DNA of 64,000 nt, from the NCBI GenBank assembly GCA_000727475.1, contig KL647315.1, forward strand, positions 359,099 through 423,098, given 5' to 3'. The notes under the pieces were generated by a model. The model made no database searches, was not told the origin of the DNA, and was given only the letters and a program-made list of their open reading frames with translations. This document shows positions 1 through 11,581 of this stretch, in pieces (the first letter of the stretch is position 1; every line of letters starts with the position of its first letter). The translations under genes and the position numbers were made by a program. This DNA is from Sarcocystis neurona. Taxonomy: Eukaryota; Apicomplexa; Conoidasida; Eucoccidiorida; Sarcocystidae.

Positions 1-1757
1 TCTCTGTGTCTCTGGATGGACGAGTCCCCCTCCCGCTCGGACGTGTGGCAGTCTCTGTATCTCCGTCCGCATACATGTGTGTGTCACCATCCATGTATTA
101 TATGTCCATATGAACGTGGGTAATGCAAATATGCGTGCGTGTGTCTCTATCTCTGTGTGGATCTGTGAGAATTAATGGAACACGCTTTGTGTGTCTGCTC
201 GGATACATTCGTCTGCTGCCCCCAGGTAGCAGCAGCTTCGCTTTCGCGGGCACGTGGTGGTGACGCAGCAGCAGCAGGCGGTGGTGGTCGAGCAGCAGGT
301 GGTGGTGGGCAGCCGACCTCGTGTGCTGCAGCTGCTGACGCGCTGCTGTCCGACTTCCTCGGGGCAACGACTGACTCTCCGTTCCCCACGGCAACAGGTC
401 CTCGTCTCTTTCTGCGTGCAGTCCGCTGCTTTCCTCCTTTTAGCAAGAGCGCTACAAACACACACGCCGGCGCAGCCGTCCCTTCATGTGTGTATGAGCT
501 CACCAACGCATATGTGCGTAACAACATAGACTTTACAGACGTTCACACGCAGGTGTGGATACACGCTTCTACACAGGCGTAGAAAGTACTGTATGGGCGC
601 ACGCAGGTGTATCAATTCCTCCACATATATTGTATGTATAGTCGTAGAAAAGTAGGCGCGTACAGACACACGTATATAAACGTGTACACGTATGTGTATA
701 TCTACATACAGGTGTGGTCCCCCTCCCACGTACCCACACACATACACAGACATACTTGCCACTTGCCACATTTCTTGTGCAGAAGAAAGGCGACAAGAGA
801 ATAACTTGGGTGAGACGGTGGAGGACTGCATTTTCTCTCCGCCGGTGCTGCTACGCTGCTGCAGCTCCTGTCAGCAGAGACGCTGCAGCTCTTTCTTCTT
901 CGAACGTAGCAGTGGCAATAGTAGTGAAGCAGCCGAAGAAGGTCGGGTGCGTCCTCATCCGTACAGAAGTAGCACCTGCTTCTACACGTGTCCTTGTAGA
1001 CTTTCGTCTCCTAGACGTCCGCCTCGAACTTTCCTCCTTTCTTCTGTTCTGCAGCGCTGAGCAACCCCACCAGACAGACCCAGTGTGTTCATCTGTCTCG
1101 GGCTGCCTACGTATGCGGGACGGACAGGGCGGGAGACAGAGAGCAGAGACAAACATAGAGAGACGAGGAGGATGGCGGAAGACATGCCTAACGGCGGGTA
1201 GCACACATTTCATTATATGGTGTGCCGCAGGCGTATCAACCTATACGAGAATATATGTAAGTGTGTGTGTAACTTGCGTGTACACAAGTAGACAAGTAGA
1301 GCGTAGGGCAGAGAGAGGGCAGAGAAGGAGGTGGACGAGGAGGAGGAGGAGAAGACAAAAAGGAAGAAAAAAAGGCAGTTGGCTTCTTCCGTCTTCGTCC
1401 GTTTTCCCTGTCCTTTCTTGGTGGCCAGTGCAACACAGGAAACGTCGATATAGTCCACTACCTTCAGAATAGGGTTAGAAGCGTAAAACGGGGAAGGAGC
1501 GTTTCTGTTGCATGCTTCGTTCTACCTGTGTCGGTCCACGCGGAGACGTACATCTGCTCATTCTTATATATATATATATATATGTAAGACGCTGTGTGCG
1601 CACATAGATATATGTATATGCGTGTGTATACATAGACATCACTACTGTGTGTGTGTATGTACATATATATATATATGTGTATGTTTCCGTCGTACGGTTC
1701 TGGGGTATGCCCATTGCTTACCGCGTTTTTTCGAGCTGCAAGTGTGGCTGTGAGCAG
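1..1757. other. Repeat-rich stretch with possible unassigned exons
   Basis: Mostly TG/CA-rich microsatellite sequence and TATA tracts (for example 1564-1582 and 1660-1677). Two islands have normal complexity. Around 231-395 a CAG-rich block follows a pyrimidine-rich ccccag and ends at AACAG|GTCC. Around 783-1060 a block follows cttgtgcag. Either could be an upstream exon of the gene that follows, because the exon at 1758 begins inside a codon and needs a preceding exon. I could not choose a frame with confidence. Confidence 0.3.
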
Positions 1758-4700
1758 AAGAGGAGGAAGACGACGACTCGGCCGGCAGCGACTTTCTGCG
1801 CGAGCTCTTTGGCGGTCCTGGATCCGCTTCGTCGCCAGCAGCCAGTCGCCTGCCTGGGCAGGAAGAGAGCAAAAGAGCGGGGGAGCAGGGGAAAAGAAAG
1901 CCGAAGGAAGAAGAGAAGGAGGAGAAGGAGGAGGAGAGGCAGCAGCAGGAACACCAGGAGAAGGAAGAGCAGGAGGAGACCTCACATGCTGCCGCCGCGG
2001 TTCATGTGGCACGGCCTGCAGCAGCAAAAGGAAGTTCTGCGGCGGTTTCGAAGCAGGCGGAAGGCCCTGCAGCAGCAGCAGCGGCTGCGTCGGCGACGCC
2101 TCTCCTGCCCCCCACCACCAGCAGCTCGGGAGCAGCCCTGCTGGAGCATGCAGCTCAGCTGCAGGTCAGACACACTTCTCACGTCCCACATCTACTACTC
2201 GCCACGTACGTGCACGCCCAGACTTTCACCAATATTCGCACGAGCGCTGTGTCCGTATACATATATATAAATATACATATACACATATATTATTCTATGT
2301 ATATGTGTACATACGAGTGTGGGGGGTAGGGAGGGGGAGATCAACACGCATACCTACACACGCACATACAAAACGAGGTGGACGTGTTCAAGGCGTGCCC
2401 GCATTGCGATACCGCTGTGTGTCAGACCCGTATGCAGGTCTGCATACGTATGCATATATATGTAGGAATTATGGGGATAGAAAGATAAACAATGGACAAC
2501 CTCCGTTGTACGTATGTCTATACATGTATATGTGTGACCGGTGGGGAGAGAAAGAGGAGCAATTGACAACCTCTGCTGTACGTGTATATGTATAAATATA
2601 TGTGTGTACATGCATGTGTGACTGGTGGACAAAGAAAGAGGAACAAAGGACAACCTCTGTTGTGCGTATGTATATATATACGTATATGTGTATATATGTG
2701 TGTGCGTATATATATATATATATATGTAGGTCTGGTGAAAAAAGGCAGAGGATCAATGGACAACCACTGCTCTACGTACGTATATATGTATGTGTATATA
2801 CATGTATGTGTGACCGACGGGGAGAGCAATAGGAACAAAGGGCAACGAGTGTTTGTCGTAGTTGCACGTCACAGAGATGTGTACGTCCGCAGAAAGGGGT
2901 GGAGGGAAAGGCAGAAGTGATGCAAAAGACAAAAACAGGGGGAACACCGGACATGCATCTCACTTTGTCCTGGCGTGGCTACGCCTGAGAAACACAACCC
3001 CACGGTGTACACACACGCACACACAGCGGAGACGCGTCGTCCACGTCTACAGCAGCAGAGAGACGGCGAGAGAGAGACGGAGAGGAAAAGGGAGGTAGAA
3101 GGAGACGGAGACGGCAACACGGAGGGAGACGGAGACGGGGACAGGGAGGGAGACGGAGACGGGGACAGGGAGGGAGACGGAGACGGGAAGGGGCGACAAA
3201 CGAACGCCCGCAGTACGTTTGTCTACACGCTGCGTGGACACACGAAGAGAAGTTGGTAGTGGGTCACACACACACACAGAGGCGGGGCGCGCACTTCCAA
3301 GAAACATCTGCAAAAAGGAAGAGAACTCAAAAGAGACGCAAGAATAAAGGCAGGGCCATCAGCACGTCGTTTAGACGCAGATACACGTATACCGGAAGGG
3401 TGGTTGTATGTGGGGGCCTCCACACACACGCACACAGAGCGGAAGAGGAGGACGACTCTTCGGATATATACGCGTATAGAAGTACGCCAGGGACAGCATT
3501 TTGTGTGAAGCCGAGACCGCGCTGTGAAAGAGAAGAAAGGCCAACTTAAGAAGCAACTGCTCTGCGTATGTATGCCGGCAGATGCTGTGGCGGCCAAGGT
3601 GTCGTAGCTACAGATGAGGACGAGCCCGACGGAAACCCGAGGTCTTCCTCTACCCAGCAGCAGCCGGTCACACCTATCTTCTGTGTATTTGTGTGGGTCA
3701 GCGGTGTTCTCTTCGTTTTCTTTTCCTTATCAGAACTACGCTCGCAAGTGCACGTGTACATATATATATGTATAGGTATGCCCGCATGTTCCTTGGTTAC
3801 GTGTCAGGGTCAAGCATATATACGCTTATCCATTTATAGATATATGGTAATAGATAGATGGATGTAGACAGATATATATATATATACGCGTGTCCGTACG
3901 TAGATGTGGTTATCGTTGTGGATACAGATAGATGTAGATATAGGTGTATGTAGACAGACATAGATATATACGCGTATCCGTACATTTATAGGTATAGAAA
4001 TGAAGATAGATAGATAGGCGTAGATATGTACCTATATATGTGTAGACAGATATGGATACGTACGCGTATCTGTACATATATAGACATAGATGTACAGCTA
4101 GGTAGATGTAGGTATAGATATATATAGACAGAATACGTAGATATAGGTTCATCGATAGACAAAGGAAGATAGCGGGGTAGACGGAGATAGACATATGGAG
4201 CTGTGCAAGTCTCTGTGTGTGGATCGCCTGAAAGAATGTTTGTTCACAAGGCCGCCCTCTCGTGCGGCATGCCGCGCCAACAGCAAATTGCAGCAGCCCT
4301 GTAGACGGTTGCTTATTAAAACTGCTGCAGGGAGAGATCCTGGACCTGCTGCGGCCTGAAGCTGCAGGTTTAGGCGAGTCTTTGCAGTCGGGACGACGCG
4401 GCTTGGGGAGTCCTGCAACTTCTGCTGCGTGTCCGCGGCGTGCTGCCTCTCCTTCTCGCCTCGACCGCTGCAGGCCGGAGGAGCCGGCGCTGCCGTATCA
4501 TCCGGCTGCTCCTCTGCACCGCAGCTGTGAACCCAGCAGGGTCAGCAGCAGAACGGCGGGCGGACCGCCATTCGACAGGGGCGTGGGCAGCCCCGCCTAT
4601 TGTGGTCACTTCCCCAACACAAGCGCTCGCCTGGGTGCAGAATGCGAAGGAAAAGGAACCGCGTTACACCCACGTGGAACAGCGGTTTTCTCGCAGAGCT

Positions 4701-5866
4701 GCGAGAACCCCCCTGCAGACTGCCGAGCCCTTTCCACGCCGGTGTTAGTTCCACGAAGAAAAATGAGTAAAAGCATTTGCCTGCGGCTTTCACTCGAGCC
4801 CGAGGAGCTCCGTCTTGGGGAGGATGACCAGGCGGCAGCTGGCAGCGGCGCCGCTGGCAGGAGCGCAGCCGGCAGCGGCGCAGCTGGGCGCAACAGCAGC
4901 AGCAACGCAGGAGGTGGGGGAATCGCTCTTGTGGGGACGCCCACGGAGATCCGGTTTAGCCTCTCTGCTGCTGACGGTGACGCAGGAGGAGAAAATTTGT
5001 CTGCAGCAGAGGCAGCAGGACGGGCGACTTTTGACGCGGCAGCCGCCACTTCCGAGTGGTACGCAGCCCGGGTGAGCAGAAACGGCAACGGGTTGAACGG
5101 CAGCGGGGCTGCTGCTGAAGAAGAAGGCCAAGGAGTGAGCGGCCTGCTGCGGCGGCCCGGCGGAGAAAGTTGGGAGATACGCTATGCTGCTGCGCGACGT
5201 GGGGCAGACTTCTGTCTCCCTGAAAGACGTCCGGGAGACACGCCTGCGTGGGCGCAGTCGAAGCAGCAGCTGTACTTCAGAGAAACTCTGCGTCCATGGA
5301 ACAGAGACTCAACGCCGGCAGTGAGGCTCCGGCAGGAGAGACGGGAGCCGGCCGGCCCTAGCCGCGGCACAACAGGGAGAGGCGCAGGCGCGGGGCGGAG
5401 GGCTGCCGCACCTGCTCGCCGCCGCTGCAACTCTCACGGGTGCGAGAGAGGCCCGGGCAACAACAGTAGCAGCAGCAACAGCGTCAGGCAACAGAAAAGA
5501 TGCGGCAGTTGCTGCAGCTGTACGTGTAGCAGACAGCCGCAAGGAGACACGAGCAGCGGCGACGAGGAGCAGGAGACGGAGAAGCAGGGAAGACGACGCT
5601 TCTGCTGTCGAGCTGCAGAGAAGGCTGCTGCCGAAGAGACGGCACAAAAATTTTGGCGTGACTCGCAGAGAGATGAACGGGCAGCAGAGGAGGAGGAGGA
5701 GGAAGAGGAAGGGCAGAGAAAAAAACTTGCTGCCACCGCAGAAGCGATGTCCCTCGGCGACACTGACAGCTCCCGCTGGACCACCCTCACAGCAGAGGAG
5801 ACGAGACAGGGGACACGCAAACTTTTTGCGCGCGAGAGACACCGTGAGTTCACAGAAAAGCAGTAG
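1758..5866 (+). CDS. Uncharacterised protein with low-complexity runs (two exons seen, 5' end missing)
   Basis: I do not recognise this protein. Exon 1758-2164 follows TGTGAGCAG and ends at CTGCAG|GTCAGA. It encodes about 135 residues: an acidic start (EEEEDDDSAGSDFLRELFGG), then a Glu/Lys/Gln-rich, probably coiled-coil part, then an Ala/Ser/Pro part. The second exon starts at 4331 after aaactgctgcag and runs to TAG at 5866 (about 511 residues). Both borders are phase 0, so the join reads ...AAQLQ|GEILDLLRPEA... without a break. The second exon has Ala/Gly/Ser repeats near 4840-4930 and an eight-Glu run near 5688-5711. The 2.2-kb intron is filled with minisatellites. An alternative is a separate gene starting at ATG 4763 (context AAAAATGAG) giving 367 residues. 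No membrane segment or known domain is evident. The open frame and splice phase support coding; the product stays hypothetical. Confidence 0.5.
2463..2860. repeat. Diverged minisatellite, five units of about 70-110 bp
   Basis: Five copies of a core reading roughly GACAACCTCTGYTGTACGTA lie near 2497, 2564, 2649, 2758 and 2839. Each is preceded by a purine-rich GGTGGRGARAAAGAGGA-like part and separated from the next by TATATG tracts of variable length. The array lies inside the putative intron 2165-4330. Confidence 0.75.
3096..3190. repeat. 24-bp tandem repeat, about four copies
   Basis: Units of the type GGAGACGGAGACGGGGACAG plus AGGG repeat almost perfectly. Read in the frame of position 2975 they would give EGDGDGDR octapeptides, but the surrounding sequence looks intronic, so translation is not claimed. 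Confidence 0.8.
3797..4190. repeat. Degenerate GATA/TAGATG-type repeat tract
   Basis: An AT-rich, imperfect array of TAGATA, GATAGATG and CGCGTATCCGTACAT elements. The CGCGT(A/G)TCCGTAC element recurs near 3886, 3970 and 4063. No open frame of note; it lies just upstream of the 4331 exon. Confidence 0.6.
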
Positions 5867-6457
5867 GAAAACAAACAAGCGAACCTCGTTTGAAACGCCA
5901 GTAAGTTAAAAAAGAAGACTTCTAGTTGGAGAGCCACAAACCCACGTTGGTAAGATTCTTTTGTCTCCCGCTCTCATACACATGCTCTTCGACATGTGTG
6001 TACAAATGTCCAGTCTATGCTGAAGACACACACATATATATGTATATGTGTATGCATCTCTCTAGTCCTGCGCGTACGTCTCTGTCCCCTATACATCTGT
6101 GTGTCTTTGCTGTTGTCTGGGTTGCTGTATGCACATGCTGGGACGGGGGACGCAAGAATAACTGCTGTGTCATCCATTGATAGATTCAGCACGGGAGAAG
6201 TGAGGTGTAGGCTGACTCAGGCAGAGCCAGCCCTTGACTGGCGACGAGAGAAAACAGTCGAAGGAAAAGAGGAGAGCAGCACGTGGAAACGGATGTGGAA
6301 GGCTTTCGCTTCAGCAGGCTGAGGCGGAGCAAGAGGAGGAGCGCGAGAGGGCGCAGCGTATTTACAGTTGACGTTTGGGTTTTCACCGCATATATATAGA
6401 GAGTCCACACACGCTTGCGTCTCTCCTGTCTCCGCCGCGCAGTAAATTACCGGTTGT

Positions 6458-6946
6458 CTATCGCAGATATATAGGCCTATATATCCTTGAGAAGTAGCCT
6501 GTCAGGCCGTCGCTTTGCATGCGACTTAGACGCCCCGCGGGAAGTTGGTGCGACTGGGGAGGTCTCGGTGGACGTGAAGTGAAAACGGAGAGAGACGGTG
6601 CAGCCTTGCTGTTTCCGTCTCCTCCGTCTTCTCTTGACGTCTGCAGAGGGAGGGTCCGCCGCAGAAGGCGGCGCCTGTCTGTATTTTCACAGCACTCCAC
6701 ATGCGTGGCCGCACGGGACGCGTAGACGTCTGCGTCCGCGTCGGGGACCTTTCTGCGGGGGAAAACTGCTGCAAGGAGATTTGCACGTGTGTGACGGCCG
6801 TGCAGCGAAGGCGCGCTGCGAATCCCGAGCTTTCGCTCCTTCTGCTTTTGCTCTCCCTGCTGTTCTTCGGTGGCCGCAGACCACGCAGACACTCCGTCAG
6901 TCTTCGGGTCGAGCAGCAGCGACAGCTCTGCCGCCGGGCGCGTCAT
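6458..6946 (-). CDS. Possible uncharacterised minus-strand ORF (162 aa)
   Basis: From an ATG at 6946 the minus strand is open to 6458. The translation has mixed polar and hydrophobic composition with few homopolymers, beginning MTRPAAELSLLLDPKTDG and rich in Arg and Ser later. Codon third positions are mostly G or C, as in neighbouring coding sequence. The frame stays open upstream of the ATG, so it could be an exon rather than a gene. Competing plus-strand frames cover the same DNA, including one ending at a GT donor at 7044. No family is recognised. Strand is the main uncertainty. Confidence 0.3.
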   Translation of the reverse strand: MTRPAAELSLLLDPKTDGVSAWSAATEEQQGEQKQKERKLGIRSAPSLHGRHTRANLLAAVFPRRKVPDADADVYASRAATHVECCENTDRRRLLRRTLPLQTSREDGGDGNSKAAPSLSVFTSRPPRPPQSHQLPAGRLSRMQSDGLTGYFSRIYRPIYLR

Positions 6947-7269
6947 TCTTTCTTCTGCAGAGCCGCGTCGTGTGGCCGCGAAAGATAGAGGACCCACCCC
7001 TGGGGGCGGTGCGAGCCGATGGTCACTGCACACAGCGACGCAGGTACATATATACGATTTCTCTTGTGGAGAATCTCTGCTGCTGCCACGCGCTCTATAG
7101 AGATTCGTTGTGTAAGTGCGGGTAGGGCACTACGATAGCGCAGCACGTCTAGTGTTTCGTTCTGCTGTGCTGTAGGCTGCCTTTCTCTTGTTCATCTCTG
7201 CGACAGATTTGGGTCGCGGACACACAGAGAGACACACACACACATACGCGGATCAGCAGATACAGAGGC

Positions 7270-7327
7270 ATATATACACAAACACACATATATATATGTG
7301 GATGGAACGGGTTGCACATATACGCAA

Positions 7328-7362
<35 letters not shown>

Positions 7363-7550
7363 TGTATGTGGATGTATGAAGTTGCACATATACGCAAGCA
7401 TATATATATATACATATATATGTGGATGTATACGGTTGCACATATACGCAAATATTCATGTATATACATATATATTTGTGTATGTATGAGACGGCATATA
7501 TACACAAATATACATATATATATATACGTGTGTATATATGGGGTTGCGTG
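7270..7550. repeat. Tandem repeat, four to five units of about 55-70 bp
   Basis: Units share GTGGATGTATRNRGTTGCACATATACGCAAAT-like cores near 7298, 7369, 7421 and 7480, with a weaker last copy near 7529. Each is followed by TATATATG runs of varying length. The cores are well conserved while the AT runs differ, typical of slippage in the microsatellite part. It lies in non-coding sequence. Confidence 0.7.
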
Positions 7551-8489
7551 TGTGTGCCAGGGATACGTTCTGAAGCTTTTGCAGGTGTCTGTGTGTGTAT
7601 GTGAGCACGCAAAGCAGAGAGTTTCAGCAGGGCGTGTCTCTCTGTCTCTCTCTTCTCTGTGAATTTGCTGCCGACGTGGAGCCGCGTCTCCGTTGACGTA
7701 ACTTCAAGTGTGTGTATACACATATATCTTCGTATGGATTTACACGTACACGTATAAATCTGTACACGTACATACATGTGTGTATACATACACGTGTATA
7801 TGTATATGTGTGTACATACATGTACACACATATAAACGTGTATACACACGTGGGGGTTTGCAGACATATATATGTGGACGTACACTTGTAAATGTGGGTA
7901 TATATTATATAGATGGTGGCATTGATATGAGTATGTGTAAAACTTGACTTGCATCTCCATATGTATATAGATATACGTGAATGTAGACATATGAATAAAT
8001 ATGCAGTGTAGATCTTTGCATACACACAAATGTGTGGACGTGTCTATACATACGTACGTCCACTAATTTGTGTCAGTGCGTGGACGTTTCAACGGCGTGG
8101 GTGGTGGACGCGTGTGGTGAGGCGCGAGAGCCTCACGAGCGTTCTTCGAAGGAGAAGTCCGCTGGCGTCTTGGGGATTTTAGCTGCTGAAAAGAAGTGAA
8201 GCAGCAGCCTGAGCACGTGTCAACGCACTCATCAAAAAGGCGAGCTTGTGGGAAGATGTAAACAGGCTGTGCGTGCGGGGGGGTGGTCCTGTGTGTCGGG
8301 TTGCAACTGCTGGAAACGACGGAACACACGGGCATCTCTGTCTTTCTGTGGATCTCTCTATGTCTGCCCCTTTGTCTGTGTGTAGGCGTTTTTGTTTCTT
8401 TGCCCGTCTACTTTTCTGTGCGAATAAGGAAATGGACAATGAAGCGTCTACGCACGTCTGCGTCCATGTGAAAGCGCTAAAATGTCGTC

Positions 8490-8750
8490 AATATACATAG
8501 ATGTATATATGCATATACGTCTGTATAGATAGGTCCGTGTACGTATATATACATATACATATATACACAGATATATGTCAGTCAGTACAGTATATATATA
8601 TACATAGATATGTGTGTATTGGTAGGTGCGTGCACATATATATATATATGAGTGAGTACAATATGTATATATATAGATATAGATATGTCTGTATAGGTAG
8701 GTCCGCGTACATGTATGTATATGTATATATATGTGTACAAGTGAGTACTT
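8490..8750. repeat. Three diverged tandem units of about 75-100 bp
   Basis: A GTCTGTATAGRTAGGTCCGYGTAC-like core begins near 8519, 8613 and 8689. Each is followed by TATATACA sequence and a GTSAGTAC element. Non-coding, between unassigned islands. Confidence 0.6.
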
Positions 8751-9259
8751 AAGCCTACGTTGATTCTCTATACAGGTGTGAGTGTATGTTCTACGTATAT
8801 GTACGTGTATTTGTGAAGCGATGCGTACGTATGCATATATATTTAAAGACACGCTGAGCCTGTGGCGGTGTCTTGAAGACTCTCGTGTTGTCGCGTGCGG
8901 GGGCCTGTATCTGGAGTCTCTGGCGAGCGCTAAGTTGTACGTGTATGTGTGTGTGTTAGTGTGCTGTGTATGTGCGGGGAGGCGATGATATTGCTGGCCA
9001 AGAGGCTTGCTCGCGTTGCTGTAGGAAGCTTTTTTCTCTGGGCGTCTGGCTTGTCTCGGGGTGAGATAGCGAGAGTGTCGGCGTCTGTTTCTCCGTGTGT
9101 GCCTGCCGCTGTGAGACACAGGTATGTGTATGGATTTTTGTATGTGCGTACCCGACCGCTAATATTAATGTATCGGTGTCTGCGCAGAAGGTGTGCGCCT
9201 GCGTGGGTTAGGCTGCTTATTTGTGGGGTGCTGCTGTGGCTGGTTCTGGCGGGCGGCAG

Positions 9260-11581
9260 TTCTCTCCGAACTATTCGAGCAGCAACGACCTCGCCGCCAC
9301 GACGCCGCGCGCGTCTCAGACTGAGCGGCTGCGAGCCATGTACCGCCTCCCCAGCGGCATCAGCAGCAGCAGGAGCAGCGGCGAGGACAGGGACGACAGT
9401 CCTCACAGCCCTGGCCGCGTTCAAGTAAGCAGCAGCAGCAGGTGTGGCGTCACTGTAGAAAGTTGGGGACGGCGGGATCGCGTCGACCGCGGCGAGCCGC
9501 AACAGGCTGAGTCTCCGGACGGCTACAGCTTCCGCGACTCCTCACAGAGGGCGGCTGGGAGACCCTCGCGTCCGAGGAATGCAGCTGAAGACCGCGCAGA
9601 AAGAAGCGCTGCTGCTTTTTCTGCCGAGCGACTTTCTCCTCCCCGGGGAGCACGCGTCCCCCCCGGAGGAGAAGACGACCTGGTGCCCAGCGCGTCCGGT
9701 CTCCCCCCCTGCGGCAGCGACGGAGCGAGAGGCGCTTACTTCTCCTTTGTTGAACCTCCGGACGGGTACGTGCCGCTGCAGCGGTCAGGCGTCTTCACCG
9801 TCTCTGCAGCAGCGAGACCGCAGTCGACGATGAAAGATAGGATCTGGAGGCCGCCGATACTGCAGGGCCCCGCTGACGAGTGTGTGTCCCACCTGCAGGA
9901 GTGGCAAGAGCCGCTTCAACACAAAGACTGCTGCGCCTCTCCCCAGCCAGCCTCCCTTCTCCAGCACACGACATACTCCTCGGCGGTTTCTTTTCCGTCG
10001 GCTGTCTACAGCCCTCCCTCTAGCATCTCCTGCTCCTCTTCCTTCCCTCCCCTGCAGCTGGGCCCGGCGTTCTCGCGGTTGCAGGCGGGCAGCGACCCGC
10101 AGCGGACAACGGTGACGTCGGCGCCGAGAGAGTCGTCGGTTCTGGCAGAAGCGGACAAACAGCACGGGGAGATTGAGCCAGAAACCCCCACTTTTGGTCG
10201 GTCGAATGCAGCAGGAAGCGTGCCGCTGAGCTCCACAGCTGCAGAGCGTGCGGGCTGCTCTGCAGTTCGATTTGCTGTCCCCGCGGGCCCAGAACATCTA
10301 CCAGGCACCAGCAGCAGCGTTTTAGGTTCTTATTTTTCAAGTATTCGCACGGGGAGTGCCACACCACGGGACACGACCACCAGCGTGCTCGGCTCGACGA
10401 CGTATGGCCCCAGCACTCTCAGCGCAGCAGGCGGCGTGGGCAGCAGCAGCTGCTCCCGGTTGGCGTATTACCCGGGCTGGAGCACGGGCGTCAGCAGCAG
10501 CAGCAGCAGCAACTCTGTATCCACAGACGCAGGGGGGACAATTGCGGGAGGAAGCTACAACGACAGGAACTACAAAGTGATCTGCACCATCAGACGAGAC
10601 GGCCGTGGAGTACCCATGGATCTGTCGCCTGTCTCGCCTTTGCAGGAGCGCACGCGGACGATATACCCTCTCACTCATATATCCGAGTATTCTGTGGTCG
10701 GTGACGCTTCCGACGCTACTGCCAGTTTGCTGCACCCGACGAGCACAAGCGGCACGACACCTGCAGAAAGATCTCTGTACTGCGGCTCCTGGAACTGGGC
10801 GCCCCCGGTGGTGGCGCATCCTTCGGTGAACAGTCTGCCTCAAGTTCGCCTTCCTCATCCTGCTGACTGCAGCTGTGCGTCCGGCTCTCCGCAGGTCCCA
10901 AGCAGCAATAGCGAGGCACAAGCTCCCTTCAGGCAAGCCGGAAATAGCTCTTTTGTTTACCCGACCGCGGCCTCTGCAGCTTTGAACGAACAACGACCGC
11001 CACAGGCAGCAGCGGCAGAAGGAAAAAGAGCAGCAGATGGCTGCCGAGCCGGAGGCTGTGCTCAAGCCTGTAAAGGCGCTGAAGGAAAAGTGTCACCCCA
11101 TCTCGAAGTGGACGTTGCTGCCGGGACGGGACTGTATCCTGGATCTGCTGAAAACCCGCTTTTGCTAGGGCCTCTTCCCGGCCCAGAGAGAACTGTCGAC
11201 TTTTCCAGTCTGTACACCCCTGCTGCAGGTGTTCCGGCTGCTGCTGCTGCTGTTTGCACTGACCAGAGAGAGTCAAGCAACAGCGAAGCCGCGAGGGAGG
11301 GAAAAGCACGAGGAGCGCAGAACGTGGAAGACAACGTGCATGAGGCTTTCCTGCAGGGAGAACACAAAGACGAGGCTGCTGCACAAGAGACGCCGAAGGA
11401 GCAGACGCTGTGGGGGGGAATGGTGGGTTTTCTGGGAGAGAAAATGAAAAAGTTTTGGGAAGAGCGGAAGAAACCGGAGGCGACGCAGGCGCCACAGCGA
11501 TCTGCTGCATCCGCTGCCTCGTCCTTCCCGCCCTTCGTCCAGTCCGCAGCCGCCGGTGGCGTGCAGTTCGAGCGACGGTAA
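9260..11581 (+). CDS. Uncharacterised Ser/Ala-rich protein (about 773 aa, 5' end uncertain)
   Basis: One frame is open from before 9260 to TAA at 11581. The first in-frame ATG is at 9338, which would give 747 residues. The sequence just upstream (FSPNYSSSNDLAATTPRA) also reads like protein, so I start the exon at 9260 after the acceptor-like GGGCGGCAG. The protein is Ser-, Ala- and Pro-rich. It has a more ordered middle near 10560-10690 (YNDRNYKVICTIRRDGRGVP) and an amphipathic, Lys-rich part near the C-terminus (GFLGEKMKKFWEERKKPE). There is no signal peptide or membrane span. Near 11000-11160 a second frame also looks coding, so a splice or isoform there is possible. I do not recognise a family; an inner-membrane-complex or cytoskeletal role cannot be supported from sequence alone. 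Confidence 0.6.
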   Translation, partial: FSPNYSSSNDLAATTPRASQTERLRAMYRLPSGISSSRSSGEDRDDSPHSPGRVQVSSSSRCGVTVESWGRRDRVDRGEPQQAESPDGYSFRDSSQRAAGRPSRPRNAAEDRAERSAAAFSAERLSPPRGARVPPGGEDDLVPSASGLPPCGSDGARGAYFSFVEPPDGYVPLQRSGVFTVSAAARPQSTMKDRIWRPPILQGPADECVSHLQEWQEPLQHKDCCASPQPASLLQHTTYSSAVSFPSAVYSPPSSISCSSSFPPLQLGPAFSRLQAGSDPQRTTVTSAPRESSVLAEADKQHGEIEPETPTFGRSNAAGSVPLSSTAAERAGCSAVRFAVPAGPEHLPGTSSSVLGSYFSSIRTGSATPRDTTTSVLGSTTYGPSTLSAAGGVGSSSCSRLAYYPGWSTGVSSSSSSNSVSTDAGGTIAGGSYNDRNYKVICTIRRDGRGVPMDLSPVSPLQERTRTIYPLTHISEYSVVGDASDATASLLHPTSTSGTTPAERSLYCGSWNWAPPVVAHPSVNSLPQVRLPHPADCSCASGSPQVPSSNSEAQAPFRQAGNSSFVYPTAASAALNEQRPPQAAAAEGKRAADGCRAGGCAQACKGAEGKVSPHLEVDVAAGTGLYPGSAENPLLLGPLPGPERTVDFSSLYTPAAGVPAAAAAVCTDQRESSNSEAAREGKARGAQNVEDNVHEAFLQGEHKDEAAAQETPKEQTLWGGMVGFLGEKMKKFWEERKKPEATQAPQRSAASAASSFPPFVQSAAAGGVQFERR

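Larger units (their letters stand above)
5867..9259. other. Spacer or introns with isolated exon-like islands
   Basis: Mostly microsatellite DNA. One island of ordinary complexity (about 6490-7050) is open on both strands (see the minus-strand entry). On the plus strand a frame ends at ACGCAG|GTACAT (donor at 7044), in the phase needed to join the exon at 9260, so it may be an upstream exon of that gene. A second island at 8060-8250 gives no convincing frame. A third, at 8985-9125, lies between tandem repeats and the 9260 exon and is unassigned. Confidence 0.35.

Noticed and set aside
7270..7550. Regularly spaced repeats that could suggest a CRISPR array
   Set aside because: The units are tandem and eukaryotic minisatellite-like, the linkers are TATATG runs not unique spacers, and the genome is clearly eukaryotic.
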